A DNA stretch of 64,000 nt, taken from positions 4,485,206 to 4,549,205 of the forward strand of contig NZ_CP018477.1 in the NCBI RefSeq assembly GCF_002277955.1, read 5' to 3'. The stretch comes from Thermogutta terrifontis (GTDB lineage Bacteria; Planctomycetota; Planctomycetia; Pirellulales; Thermoguttaceae). The notes under the pieces were generated by a model. That model had not been told where the DNA came from. It did no database searches and worked only from the letters and a program-made list of their open reading frames with translations. This document shows, one piece after another, positions 18,569-27,306 of the stretch; positions within the stretch are counted from its first letter, which is position 1; the number at the start of each line of letters is the position of its first letter. A program made the position numbers and the translations under genes.

Positions 18569-19723
18569 TCATGCACTCTTTGCCACGGCGCCACGATATT
18601 CGTCTATCAACTGCCGGAAGCGTTCAAACAGGTAATGGCTGTCGTGGGGGCCGGCGGAGGCCTCAGGATGGTACTGAACGCTGAAAGCCGGTACCTCAAG
18701 GTGCCGCAATCCTTCCACAGTGTTGTCGTTGAGGTTCCAGTGGGTCACCTCGAAGTAGGGGGGCAGGGTGTCCGGATCCACGGCGAACCCGTGGTTCTGG
18801 CACGTGATTTCCACCCGGCCCGTGTCCTTGTTCATCACCGGTTGATTGGCCCCTCGGTGCCCAAATTTCATCTTGAAGGTCTTGGCTCCACAGGCAAGTG
18901 CGAGGAGTTGGTGGCCCAGGCAGATCCCGAATATCGGTACTTTACCCAGCAGTTGAGCGATCGTCTGTTGAGCGTAGCGGACCGGCTCCGGGTCACCCGG
19001 TCCGTTGGAAAGAAAGACGCCGTCTGGACGGTACTTAAGGACGTCTTCCGCGGTTGCCGTGCCTGGCAACACCGTGACCCGGCAACCCGTGTTGAACAGA
19101 TGCCGGGCGATGTTGTACTTCATGCCATAATCGAGGGCCACCACGTGCGGGGCATCGGGAGGGATTTCTCGCAAAACCTGTCCGTTGAGTTTCGTCCAGT
19201 GGCTGAGGGGCTGATGCCATTCGAAGGCTTCCGGAGGCAACACCTCGCGAACAAGGTCCCGCCCTACCAGCCCCGGACTGGCCTTCGCCTTGGCGACGAG
19301 ACTTGCGTCATCGAGGTCCACGGTGGAGAGCACCCCTTTCATTGCCCCGTGGATGCGAATCCGCCGGACGAGCGCTCGGGTGTCAATGCCCTCCAGCCCT
19401 ACGATACCGAAGCGTTTGAGGAATTGATCCAGGTCCCCCGTTGCCCGCCAGTTACTTACGCGGCGGCTGCGCTCTCGCACAACGAAGCCCGCCAGGTGCG
19501 GTTTCCAGCTCTCGAAATCTTCCTCGTTGACCCCATAGTTGCCAATTTCTGGATACGTCATGACGACGATCTGCCCACGGTAGCTGGGATCTGTGAGGAT
19601 TTCCTGATACCCGGTCATCGAGGTGTTGAAGCACACCTCGCCGTCAACCTCGCCTTCGGCACCGAAGGCCATGCCGGTGTAGACCGTACCGTCTTCCAGA
19701 GCGAGTTTGGCGATCTTTTCCAT
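18569..19723 (-). CDS. carA: carbamoyl-phosphate synthase small subunit
   Basis: 384 residues, standard for CarA, the glutaminase subunit that feeds ammonia to CarB for arginine and pyrimidine synthesis. The N-terminal domain has FGAEGEVDGEVCFNTSMTGYQEILTDPSYRGQIV. The class I amidotransferase domain shows the nucleophile Cys in FGICLGHQLLALA and the catalytic His-Glu in VQYHPEASAGPHDS. No carB is adjacent, which is common. An AGAGAAGAG stretch precedes the ATG. Confidence 0.96.
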   Translation of the reverse strand: MEKIAKLALEDGTVYTGMAFGAEGEVDGEVCFNTSMTGYQEILTDPSYRGQIVVMTYPEIGNYGVNEEDFESWKPHLAGFVVRERSRRVSNWRATGDLDQFLKRFGIVGLEGIDTRALVRRIRIHGAMKGVLSTVDLDDASLVAKAKASPGLVGRDLVREVLPPEAFEWHQPLSHWTKLNGQVLREIPPDAPHVVALDYGMKYNIARHLFNTGCRVTVLPGTATAEDVLKYRPDGVFLSNGPGDPEPVRYAQQTIAQLLGKVPIFGICLGHQLLALACGAKTFKMKFGHRGANQPVMNKDTGRVEITCQNHGFAVDPDTLPPYFEVTHWNLNDNTVEGLRHLEVPAFSVQYHPEASAGPHDSHYLFERFRQLIDEYRGAVAKSA

Positions 19724-20693
19724 CTCTTCTCTTTTTGCCTCTGTTTTTATTTCCTCGCCGTGCGAAACATTCTACGTGCGATGAATTCTACGCTCCAACC
19801 ATCCATTTGACCCGTGCCGGTGCATGGTCGAGCGTGATATGGTCACTCCGGGGACAACCTGTGCATTCCCTCAAGCCGGGAAACATATTTCTCTTGCGCA
19901 GGATCGGCGCTTTGCATGGGGTCTTCACCCAGGATGGAGAATTGCATGGGCGGAGTTTAAAGTTCACGGCCGTGAACCACCGATAGCATGAAACACGGCT
20001 GCTGGGGCTTCACAGTGCGGGCGTTCTTGCGAACGCCCGTGCTTGGGCGGCCGACCCAGGGGGTCCCTGTGTCCGGCGAACAGGGCCCCTATTTTTATGC
20101 CCGCTAGCCCGCCTCTTTTTGGAACTGGCAACTCGTCGATCCGCGCAATTTCAACTATTTTACCCGTTCGGGCAAAGTTCATCCACAACCACGGCAGCCG
20201 ACATCCCGCGCGGAAAGCGGGGCTAAAGCCCCGCACTCCATGGAGTACGGCGATTCACCGCCGCTTTTTGGTGAAGGCTTTAGCCTTCACCACCTTCGCG
20301 TTTGCAGTGTTTTGCCGCGAGGGGGAAAACGGTTCCCGGGTAGGGACAATTCATGAATTGCCCCTACAACGCCGGAGGGACCCGCTCGTCGGGTTCGGTG
20401 AACACCGATGGATGACCCATTCCCCTACCCCGGGCACGACAAGCGTGCCCCTCCGTGTTCGACGGACGCCGTGAAAGGCGCCCCTCCATTGATTGAATTG
20501 GAAGGCCCGGTTCCACCCCGCCCACACCACCTGTAGGGGCAATTCATGACCTGCCCGCTACAGCATGTGAGCCCTTGGCCTCGCTCAGATTGTTAAAAAA
20601 GTGAGGGTACATCAACCACGGCAGGACCGAAATGCTTCTGTCCCATCACAGCCCCAAAAAACTATGCGATCCACGGGGTGGGCAACGGAATCC
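19724..20693. repeat. 970-bp spacer with composite repeats
   Basis: No gene found. The four-palindrome composite lies at about 20216-20290 in the same orientation as the 10.8-kb copy. A perfect 28-bp palindrome copy (GTAGGGACAATTCATG... variant) lies near 20341-20368, hairpins GGACCCG/CGGGTTC near 20380 and GGGCACGACAAGCGTGCCC near 20434, and another palindrome fragment near 20533. The first 250 bp and last 100 bp hold nothing I can identify. Confidence 0.8.
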
Positions 20694-21557
20694 TCATCGA
20701 TCAGAAGTCGATGGCAGGGCCGTGCCCGGAACCGGCGAGCAGCGTCGGGATAGAGCCGATCTTCGGATTTCATAAAGGAATACTCCGGCCGCCACACCCA
20801 GGTTGAGCGAATCCACGAGGGGCGACATAGGGATCGTGACGCGATGATCACAAAGGTCTTCCCAGCCTTCCGAGAGCCCCTCCGTCTCATGACCGAAAAG
20901 CAGCCCCAGCCTTTCCGGTGGAGTGAAATCGGGGAGCGAGACGGCGGGCGGATCGAGCACCGTCGCCACCAATTCCACCCGCCATTCGCGCTTGAGCGTC
21001 TCCAGTTCGCCTCGCAGATGCTGGGTCTTCGCCAGCGGCAAATGGAGGACGGCCCCCATCGAGACGCGGAGGATCCGCCGGGAAAAAGGCTCCGCACACC
21101 GCTCGCCCAGGATGACAGCATCAACGCCGAAGGCGGCGGCCGACCGAAAAACCAGGCCGATGTTGTCCGGCTTGGTGATCTGGGGGCAGATCACTAAAAC
21201 AAGCGGTCCTGGCTTGTCCGGTGGCGGCAACACATCCCTGACCGACGGCAGAATCCGCCTCTTACCGACCGCCAGAACCCCCTGATGGAACTGATATCCC
21301 ACCACTTGATAGAGAAGTTCTCGGGGACCTACGTAAACTGGGATGGCTGCCGGAATCTGGTCGATAAATCGGTCGGCGCAATCCTCAGAAAGGAGAACGG
21401 ACTCCGTTTCATAGCGGCTTTTGAGCAGTCGCTCCGTAACCAGCCATCCCTCCGTGATGAAGATCGATTCCCCTCGGAGTGTTCGTTCTGGGAGGTTGCG
21501 GTAGGGAGCCAGACGTGGATCATCCCACGAGTCAACGCGAATCACCTCGCGAGGCAT
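20694..21557 (-). CDS. SPOUT-family RNA methyltransferase (TrmH/SpoU type)
   Basis: 287 residues. An N-terminal substrate-binding-like part (ESIFITEGWLVTERLLKSRYETESVLLSED) is followed by a SPOUT knot domain with three family motifs: QITKPDNIGLVFRSAAAFGVDAVIL, LGLLFGHETEGLS and VTIPMSPLVDSLNLGVAAGVFLYEI. These enzymes 2'-O-methylate rRNA or tRNA using S-adenosylmethionine. The exact nucleotide cannot be told from sequence. It starts 19 bp after the fucosidase gene, so they probably share a transcript though the functions look unrelated. Confidence 0.9.
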   Translation of the reverse strand: MPREVIRVDSWDDPRLAPYRNLPERTLRGESIFITEGWLVTERLLKSRYETESVLLSEDCADRFIDQIPAAIPVYVGPRELLYQVVGYQFHQGVLAVGKRRILPSVRDVLPPPDKPGPLVLVICPQITKPDNIGLVFRSAAAFGVDAVILGERCAEPFSRRILRVSMGAVLHLPLAKTQHLRGELETLKREWRVELVATVLDPPAVSLPDFTPPERLGLLFGHETEGLSEGWEDLCDHRVTIPMSPLVDSLNLGVAAGVFLYEIRRSALSRRCSPVPGTALPSTSDR

Positions 21558-21576
21558 AAGTTGGAAAAAGCCCTCC

Positions 21577-23331
21577 TCACTTCTGCTCCCTGCCGAACAG
21601 TTGAAATTCCCCGATCGTCGGCCCTTCTGTCGCCTTCAAAATGTTGAGGCGAAACCGCTGCGCCATCACCTCGGAGAAGCGAAACTCGGCATGCTCCCCG
21701 ATCCTGCTTCCCTTGAAACAGGGGATCCATTGATCCCCCTCCGCATATTCTATCTGGAATTCCTGGACGCGCGGGGCGTAGGCCTCTTCGATCACAGCGC
21801 GATTGACACGGCACGGCCGTTGGAGATCCACTTCCAGCCACGCGGCATGGGTGCCGGCATCCGTCGCCCAACGGGTCTCAGGATTATCATCCACCGCCAT
21901 TTGTGGTCCAAATTGTGTCACCCGCTTTTGAAAAACATTTGAGGCTTTGGCCGGTTTTCCCGCGCTGAGCGCTCCGCTGAGGCTGGGCACGGCGACTGGT
22001 GGAATATCGAAGGCCTGCCCTTCCACCGTCAGTTCCAGCACCGTCACTAGTGGGTCGCGCTGTTCTGGAGGCAGATTCACGGCAAGATGTGTGTTGGTTT
22101 GCTCGATTTTAAGGTCACCCCCTGTCCGCACCACAGCCGCCAGGACCTTTTGATTGATAGGGGGAAGAACGAGCGGTCCCTGCTGAGGCCAATTGAAAAT
22201 GAACACGTAAATCTTGTTGTCTTTGCAGGTTGAAGCCACCCACGAGCCGGGTTTGAACGGACCGCCGCGTGTCCCATACACCCCATCGCCGTATTTTTTC
22301 AGCCACGCACCGATTTCTCTAAGCCGTTCCACTTGGCGGGGCTCAATTTGGCCGTCCGGCATGGGCCCCACGTTGAGGAGCAGGTTGCCATCCCCACCCA
22401 CCGTGCGCAGAAGAATCTGCAGGCACTGACTGAGGCTTTTGAGTTCGTCATTCGGTTTCCACGCCCACTGGCGACAAATTGTCATACAAGTTTCCCAGGG
22501 ACGCTCCCGGTTGAAAGTGCCGACGCGCTGTTCGGGTGTATCAAAATCGCCCACGAAATCGGGCCCCTCCGTGTTTCCTTCCATGCCCCGGCGACCTTTG
22601 TCCACGCGATTGTTGATGAGAATATCGGGCTGGAGGGTGCGAATGTGCTTGTACAGCGCCAGGCCATGGGCGTGCGTCCAGGGTTCTTCCCATTCCCCGT
22701 CGAACCACATGACTCCCAGCGGTCCATATTTTCGGATGATCTCGGCTGTCTGGTTGTGGAGGTACTGAACATAGCGCTCCATATTGGGATTGGGCTTACG
22801 CGTTCGGCCGCCGGGGGAACCCAGCGGGTAATCGGGATGGTACCAATCACAGATAGAGTGATACGTGCAGAACACGATCCCCTGGCGGCGACAGGCCTCG
22901 GAAAGCTCTTTGAGCACGTCCCGCTTGAACGGCGTGGACATAATGTCGTAATCGGTGTATTCCGAATCCCACAGACAGAAGCCGTCGTGGTGCTTCGAGG
23001 TGATTACCAGATACTTCATGCCCGCCTCTTTGGCGATGGCCACCCATTCATCGGCGTTAAAGTTTACGGGATTGAATTGTTTGTAAAGATTGTCGTACTC
23101 TTCGATGGGGACCTGAGCCCCGCGTGACCACCCGATCTCCGTTCCCTTGATGCTAACTGGTCCCCAGTGAATGAACATCCCGAAACGCATCGCCCGCCAT
23201 CTCGCCAGAGACTCCGGCGGTGGCGTCCACTCGAATTGCGACTCTTCGGCCAGGCATGGGGGACTAAAAATCCCCATCCCCTTAGCACACGCCATCAATC
23301 CCAGAAAAACAAGAGCATACCCGAGGCGCAT
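21577..23331 (-). CDS. secreted alpha-L-fucosidase (GH29)
   Basis: 584 residues with a signal peptide (MRLGYALVFLGLMACAKGMGIFSPPCLAEE). The GH29 catalytic domain is clear: RFGMFIHWGPVSIKGTEIGWSRG, YLVITSKHHDGFCLWDS, and the nucleophile Asp in GVMWFDGEWEE. A C-terminal discoidin-like (F5/8 type C) carbohydrate-binding domain, about residues 450-580, includes AKASNVFQKRVTQFGPQMAVDDNPETRWATDAG. The family removes terminal fucose from glycans; this one would act outside the cytoplasm. It sits between a beta-helix protein gene (61 bp upstream) and the RNA methyltransferase. The nearby sulfatase and fucose-isomerase-like genes fit use of sulfated fucose polymers. Confidence 0.93.
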   Translation of the reverse strand: MRLGYALVFLGLMACAKGMGIFSPPCLAEESQFEWTPPPESLARWRAMRFGMFIHWGPVSIKGTEIGWSRGAQVPIEEYDNLYKQFNPVNFNADEWVAIAKEAGMKYLVITSKHHDGFCLWDSEYTDYDIMSTPFKRDVLKELSEACRRQGIVFCTYHSICDWYHPDYPLGSPGGRTRKPNPNMERYVQYLHNQTAEIIRKYGPLGVMWFDGEWEEPWTHAHGLALYKHIRTLQPDILINNRVDKGRRGMEGNTEGPDFVGDFDTPEQRVGTFNRERPWETCMTICRQWAWKPNDELKSLSQCLQILLRTVGGDGNLLLNVGPMPDGQIEPRQVERLREIGAWLKKYGDGVYGTRGGPFKPGSWVASTCKDNKIYVFIFNWPQQGPLVLPPINQKVLAAVVRTGGDLKIEQTNTHLAVNLPPEQRDPLVTVLELTVEGQAFDIPPVAVPSLSGALSAGKPAKASNVFQKRVTQFGPQMAVDDNPETRWATDAGTHAAWLEVDLQRPCRVNRAVIEEAYAPRVQEFQIEYAEGDQWIPCFKGSRIGEHAEFRFSEVMAQRFRLNILKATEGPTIGEFQLFGREQK

Positions 23332-23392
23332 ACAAGACCCTCCCGAAATGTCTGGCGTTTCGTCCAGCGTTTTATCCGCGTTTCAGCCCAGG

Positions 23393-25531
23393 TCACTCAC
23401 CCTTGGGCAACCCGGCAGGCACCTCTGGCAAATTGACAGTGAGCACCGGCGGACTGGTCCGCCCGGCTTCCCGTGGATCGAACGCCTGAAATCCCAGTTT
23501 AAAGGCCGGCGAATCCGGCTGAAGTCGATAATCCTCGTTTGCAGGATCGACAAATTTTGGATCCGCGATGACGGAATGCAGATCCTGCCCCCGCTGTTTT
23601 TGCCACTCTTCGAGCGTCAGGTTACCCGGAAAGACGACCGGCTTTCCTCCGTGCCAGTACAGATTGTAATCCATCCGAAAGTTATTGTCGTTCCAGTTGC
23701 TACCCAGCAGCGGACTGTCGTTATCCCAGGCAACGACGTTCCGCTCAAAGAAGAACGAAATATGGGGTTCCGTGCGGGTTCGCTGGATTTGATGCTCGAT
23801 CGAGTTCACAAAGATATTGTTATGGATGCGATTCTCTTTTCCGTAGTGCTGGTGAAAATTGCCGGTTTTTGTGCGATAGACAAGGTTGTAGGCCATCTCG
23901 ATGTGCGTGGAACCTTCGTCCGTGTACAACCCCCAGCCACCATAACTGAACGAATAAACGTCGTGGATCCTGTTGTGATTAACGGTCGTTCCCGGCGAAA
24001 CTCCCAGGGTGTACACGCCCCCCATGTCAGAAAGCACGTACTGTCCGATGTTGTAAATGTGGTTGTAATTGATCGCGTTGTGATGGGCCGGGCTTTCCGC
24101 GTAGCCCCAGGTCCAACCCACCGAAACCCCCGTGTAATAGAAATCGAAAATGTCGTTGTGTTCCACCGTGTTGTAAGGTGAATGGCCGATCCAGACTCCG
24201 ACGGCCGCGGGATGGATGCGTCCTCCATGGGCAATTGTGCAGTTTTTCACGGTGATGTGTGAGACGAGGGCATCCTCGCCCTGGGGTTGCTGACTGGCCC
24301 CCTGCCAGTTGGCCGAACCGGCATGTCCAATCTTCACCCCACCCGCTCCCAGATCGACCAGTTCGCAATTTTCCAGCCGGCAGTTCCGGCAACCTGCTCC
24401 AAACGCGACGGCATACGTGCCGGTGTGAATGACCGCGCAGGTGTCAAATAGGACATTCCTCGCCCCCACAGCCGAAATCGCCCCATCCAGGCCAACCTCC
24501 GCCTGAGGGTAGAACTGCCCATCCTCCGGGCAAACCCAGTTGGAATGGGCGAAAATGAGACCGCGAAACTGAAGGTGCTCCACCCACCGCTTATTCGCAC
24601 TGTCGCACGCAAGAATGACCAGATTATCCAGACGAGGCGCTACGACATCCGCCGTTTGCGGATCTTCGCCAGGTTTTGGGATATACGTGAGTTCACCCGT
24701 CGTGCGATCGAGATAGAACTCGCCTGGCTCGGTCAGCCCCTCTTTCACATTTTCAAGGTAATAGCGATGCCCTTTGAGGAACTGTGCCCAGTAGGAGTCG
24801 AATCCGGTGCCCCGGCGGAAAATGACCAGCTTTTTCTCCGGATCGATGCTGGCAATCCGCATCCGCGACATGGACCACTGGTGGAAAATGTTGACTTCCG
24901 CGTCCCCGAGATTGGTCCATTGGGGATTGAACTCTGCTTCCGCATACTGGATCCGGTCATCCCCACCCCGCTCTTTTTCGGCAGGGGGCGGCACCCGCTC
25001 CGCAATCGTGTAATAGCCCTTTTTGGGCAGACGGGGACGGTAGCGACGCTGATCGTTGACGAAAAGCTGGGCGAAGGCCCATTTTCCGCTTTTCACCTCA
25101 TCAAGGACCAGATGCCACCGGCCTCGATCGTCCACTTTCCAGCCGGAAAGGGGAACGCCACCAGAAATGATCGGTCGCTCATTGGGGTAAGCCTGATACA
25201 CCGTAGGGGACTTTTCAGTGCCCGAATCCGCCGGGGTGAATCGAAGAGGCTGACTCAAAAAATAACGGCCGCCACGGATGCTGACCACGACCGGCGTATG
25301 TCGCTCAGGTTCCTTTTGGCGGAGTTCTCGCACGGCCTGCTGGGCTCGAGCTATTGTGGCAAACGGACCATCGGTCCTGGCCTCGTTGGGGGCCGCCAGT
25401 TTGCCAGACCAGCCATCATTGCCATCCGGGGCGACGTAAAAATCCTGGGCCAAAAGGCCGCCCATCCCGAGAAGCGTGCCCACAAGCGTGCCCGCTAAAT
25501 ACCTCACAAGCGGAGTGACTTTCACCATCAT
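23393..25531 (-). CDS. secreted right-handed parallel beta-helix protein
   Basis: About 712 residues with a signal peptide ([31 protein letters not shown]). The [15 protein letters not shown] start and [14 protein letters not shown] are typical of pectate-lyase-like beta-helix proteins in planctomycetes. The central region repeats short strands such as [39 protein letters not shown] and [16 protein letters not shown]. Probably polysaccharide binding or cleavage; no catalytic set can be assigned. Tandem ATGs at 25531 and 25528 follow an AAAGGAG box. The open frame extends 138 codons further upstream, but that part is translated repeat DNA. Confidence 0.85.
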   Translation of the reverse strand: MMVKVTPLVRYLAGTLVGTLLGMGGLLAQDFYVAPDGNDGWSGKLAAPNEARTDGPFATIARAQQAVRELRQKEPERHTPVVVSIRGGRYFLSQPLRFTPADSGTEKSPTVYQAYPNERPIISGGVPLSGWKVDDRGRWHLVLDEVKSGKWAFAQLFVNDQRRYRPRLPKKGYYTIAERVPPPAEKERGGDDRIQYAEAEFNPQWTNLGDAEVNIFHQWSMSRMRIASIDPEKKLVIFRRGTGFDSYWAQFLKGHRYYLENVKEGLTEPGEFYLDRTTGELTYIPKPGEDPQTADVVAPRLDNLVILACDSANKRWVEHLQFRGLIFAHSNWVCPEDGQFYPQAEVGLDGAISAVGARNVLFDTCAVIHTGTYAVAFGAGCRNCRLENCELVDLGAGGVKIGHAGSANWQGASQQPQGEDALVSHITVKNCTIAHGGRIHPAAVGVWIGHSPYNTVEHNDIFDFYYTGVSVGWTWGYAESPAHHNAINYNHIYNIGQYVLSDMGGVYTLGVSPGTTVNHNRIHDVYSFSYGGWGLYTDEGSTHIEMAYNLVYRTKTGNFHQHYGKENRIHNNIFVNSIEHQIQRTRTEPHISFFFERNVVAWDNDSPLLGSNWNDNNFRMDYNLYWHGGKPVVFPGNLTLEEWQKQRGQDLHSVIADPKFVDPANEDYRLQPDSPAFKLGFQAFDPREAGRTSPPVLTVNLPEVPAGLPKGE

Positions 25532-25712
25532 GAATCTCCTTTCGCGGTGGGCCAACGAATGGTAGGCAAGGTTGGCGGGAGTGCCGACGATTTTATTTGG
25601 CCCATTCCTGTTCCGGCAGCTGAGCAAACTTGACGGCATGTCCGCGGTAACTATACCCCGGCCGCCAGGCGACCGCAAGCATCCGCGCCATGGACGATCC
25701 AGCGTTGAAAAA

Positions 25713-26178
25713 CGGACGTGACAGGCACGTCCCTCCGAGAGACGCTTCGGAGGGGCACGCTTGTCGTGCCCGGGGAATAACATTGGATAATCCAACATTA
25801 CGAAGCGGACGTGACAGGCACGTCCCTCCGAGAGACGCTTCGGAGGGGCACGCTTGTCGTGCCCGCAGAACCAAAATGGATGACCCAGCGTTGGAAAGGC
25901 GGACCTGACAAGCAGGTCCCTCCAAGGGATGTTTCGGAGGGGCACGCTTGTCGTGCCCGGGGAATAACATTGGATAATCCAACATTACGAAGCGGACCTG
26001 ACAGGCACGTCCCTCCGAGAGACGCTTCGGAGGGGCACGCTTGTCGTGCCCGGGGAATAACATTGGATAATCCAACATCGCGAAGCGGATGTGAGAGGCA
26101 CGTCCCTCCGAGAGACGGACCTGACGAGCGGGTCCCTCCGGAAAAGGTCCCGCCGAAAGCGGACCTGGCACCCAACTT
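25713..26178. repeat. 93-bp tandem repeat array, five units
   Basis: Units begin with CGGACSTGACAGGCACGTCC-type hairpins at 25713, 25806, 25900, 25993 and 26086, a period of 93-94 bp. Each unit carries a GGACGTG-type hairpin, CTCCGAGAGACGCTTCGGAG, a GGGCACG-type hairpin (GGGCACGCTTGTCGTGCCC) and a spacer with GGATAATCCAACATT. The third unit is the most diverged. The last unit degrades into extra GGACCTG/CGGGTCC pieces by 26180. Confidence 0.9.
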
Positions 26179-26180
26179 CC

Positions 26181-26589
26181 CGGACTGAATCGCACTCCCG
26201 GGCACATGCTCGTCGCGGTCGAGAGCTTTTCCACCGACAGAGAAAAATCGGAGATAAAAATTTTGTCAACCCAAACAGGACACAAAACTTTGATGGAAAT
26301 CCGCCAACCGTTCCCCCTCTGATTCTCCACCTTCCCCATTTCGACGACTGCCGCGCAGCCCGAACGTCCCCAGGATCGTCAAAACCCGGCTCTCCGGATT
26401 GTGAAAATGGGAAGCTTGTGGCGATAGTGGCGGAATTCTGCTCCCCCCAATTGACGAATTTACCCCAATTCCAGTGGGCGTGAAAACGCACTTTTGACGA
26501 TAACGCTTAACAGCAGCGTGACATCGTTTTTGGGGATTGCACCAGGTTGACCAGAAGTGCCGAAGAGCATCCGCCATAAGGAGGTTGCC
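26181..26589. other. spacer without identified features
   Basis: Between the tandem array and the small Cys-rich protein gene I see no gene, repeat or regulatory motif beyond the AAGGAGG box at 26578-26584 that serves the next gene. Confidence 0.5.
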
Positions 26590-27114
26590 GTGTCAGCCAG
26601 ATGGGACGCAAAGTCGCCGCTTTGGCCTGTGCTGACCCTCGTCGGGTTGGCAATCAGTGTTAGCTGGCCAGCCGTGTCGGGGGACCTTCGCGCGGCAGAG
26701 CCTGAACAAAGTTCGGCAGGTTCGGCATCGGCACCAGCGAGTAGCGCAGAATCAGGGCTTTCCCCGGCTCCGCCAACGGCCGGGAGCTCCGTCGAGCTCT
26801 CTTCAGTCTGCCCGGCGTGCGATTGCCACGGACACATCCACCAGGGGTGTCTTGCCCGCTACATGTCGGCCATCGGAGGGTTCAACTGCACATGCCGGGG
26901 CAGCTACAAGTTTCCGGTGCCGCCTCAATACACCTATCACTGGCCTGGGCTGTACAGCCAGCAGCTCATGAGGGCGTACAACAGCCCTTACCGGTATCCG
27001 GCGCTGAAACTCCCTCCGTGGATGCCGCGGGGACAAGAGCCGACCACCTCGGAAGCGAGGCCACTCACGCCGTCACCGGCAGAGAATAAACCGGAATTGC
27101 AACCGCTTCCCTAA
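26590..27114 (+). CDS. small secreted Cys-rich planctomycete protein
   Basis: About 174 residues from a GTG start placed 5 bases after a perfect AAGGAGG box. A signal peptide (SPLWPVLTLVGLAISVSWPAVSGDLRAAE) is followed by a Ser/Ala/Pro-rich linker, then a compact Cys/His cluster: CPACDCHGHIHQGC and, 17 residues later, CTCRGSYKFPVPPQYTYHWPGLYSQQL. I have the impression that the second part is a recurring planctomycete motif, but I cannot name a family. The Cys/His spacing could bind metal or form disulfides. The tail is Pro/Glu rich. It lies just upstream of the secretin gene, suggesting a role in the same envelope system. Confidence 0.78.
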   Translation: MSARWDAKSPLWPVLTLVGLAISVSWPAVSGDLRAAEPEQSSAGSASAPASSAESGLSPAPPTAGSSVELSSVCPACDCHGHIHQGCLARYMSAIGGFNCTCRGSYKFPVPPQYTYHWPGLYSQQLMRAYNSPYRYPALKLPPWMPRGQEPTTSEARPLTPSPAENKPELQPLP

Positions 27115-27306
27115 GCAAAAACTTTAACAACCCAAGGAAGCTGTCGAGAGAAACACGGGGACGTTCGGGGCTCCTGCACGGTGATGAAAATACCGGCACG
27201 GGGATGACGCCTGAACAGGATTGAATCAGTTGCACTGAGACTTACACAGCCTGAATATCCGCCGCTGATCACGGACCCGATCGGCGTACAACCCAGGGAT
27301 GGAGCT

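Noticed and set aside
22333-23127. Long plus-strand open frame opposite the fucosidase
   Set aside because: It is the complement of a well-supported GH29 gene; high GC creates such mirror frames here.
25532-25945. 138 extra N-terminal codons for the beta-helix protein
   Set aside because: They translate the hairpin repeats and lie ahead of a clear signal peptide with its own AAAGGAG box.
25713-26178. CRISPR array
   Set aside because: Units are 93 bp with internal hairpins and the spacers are also repeated, so they are tandem repeats and not unique spacers; no cas genes are present.
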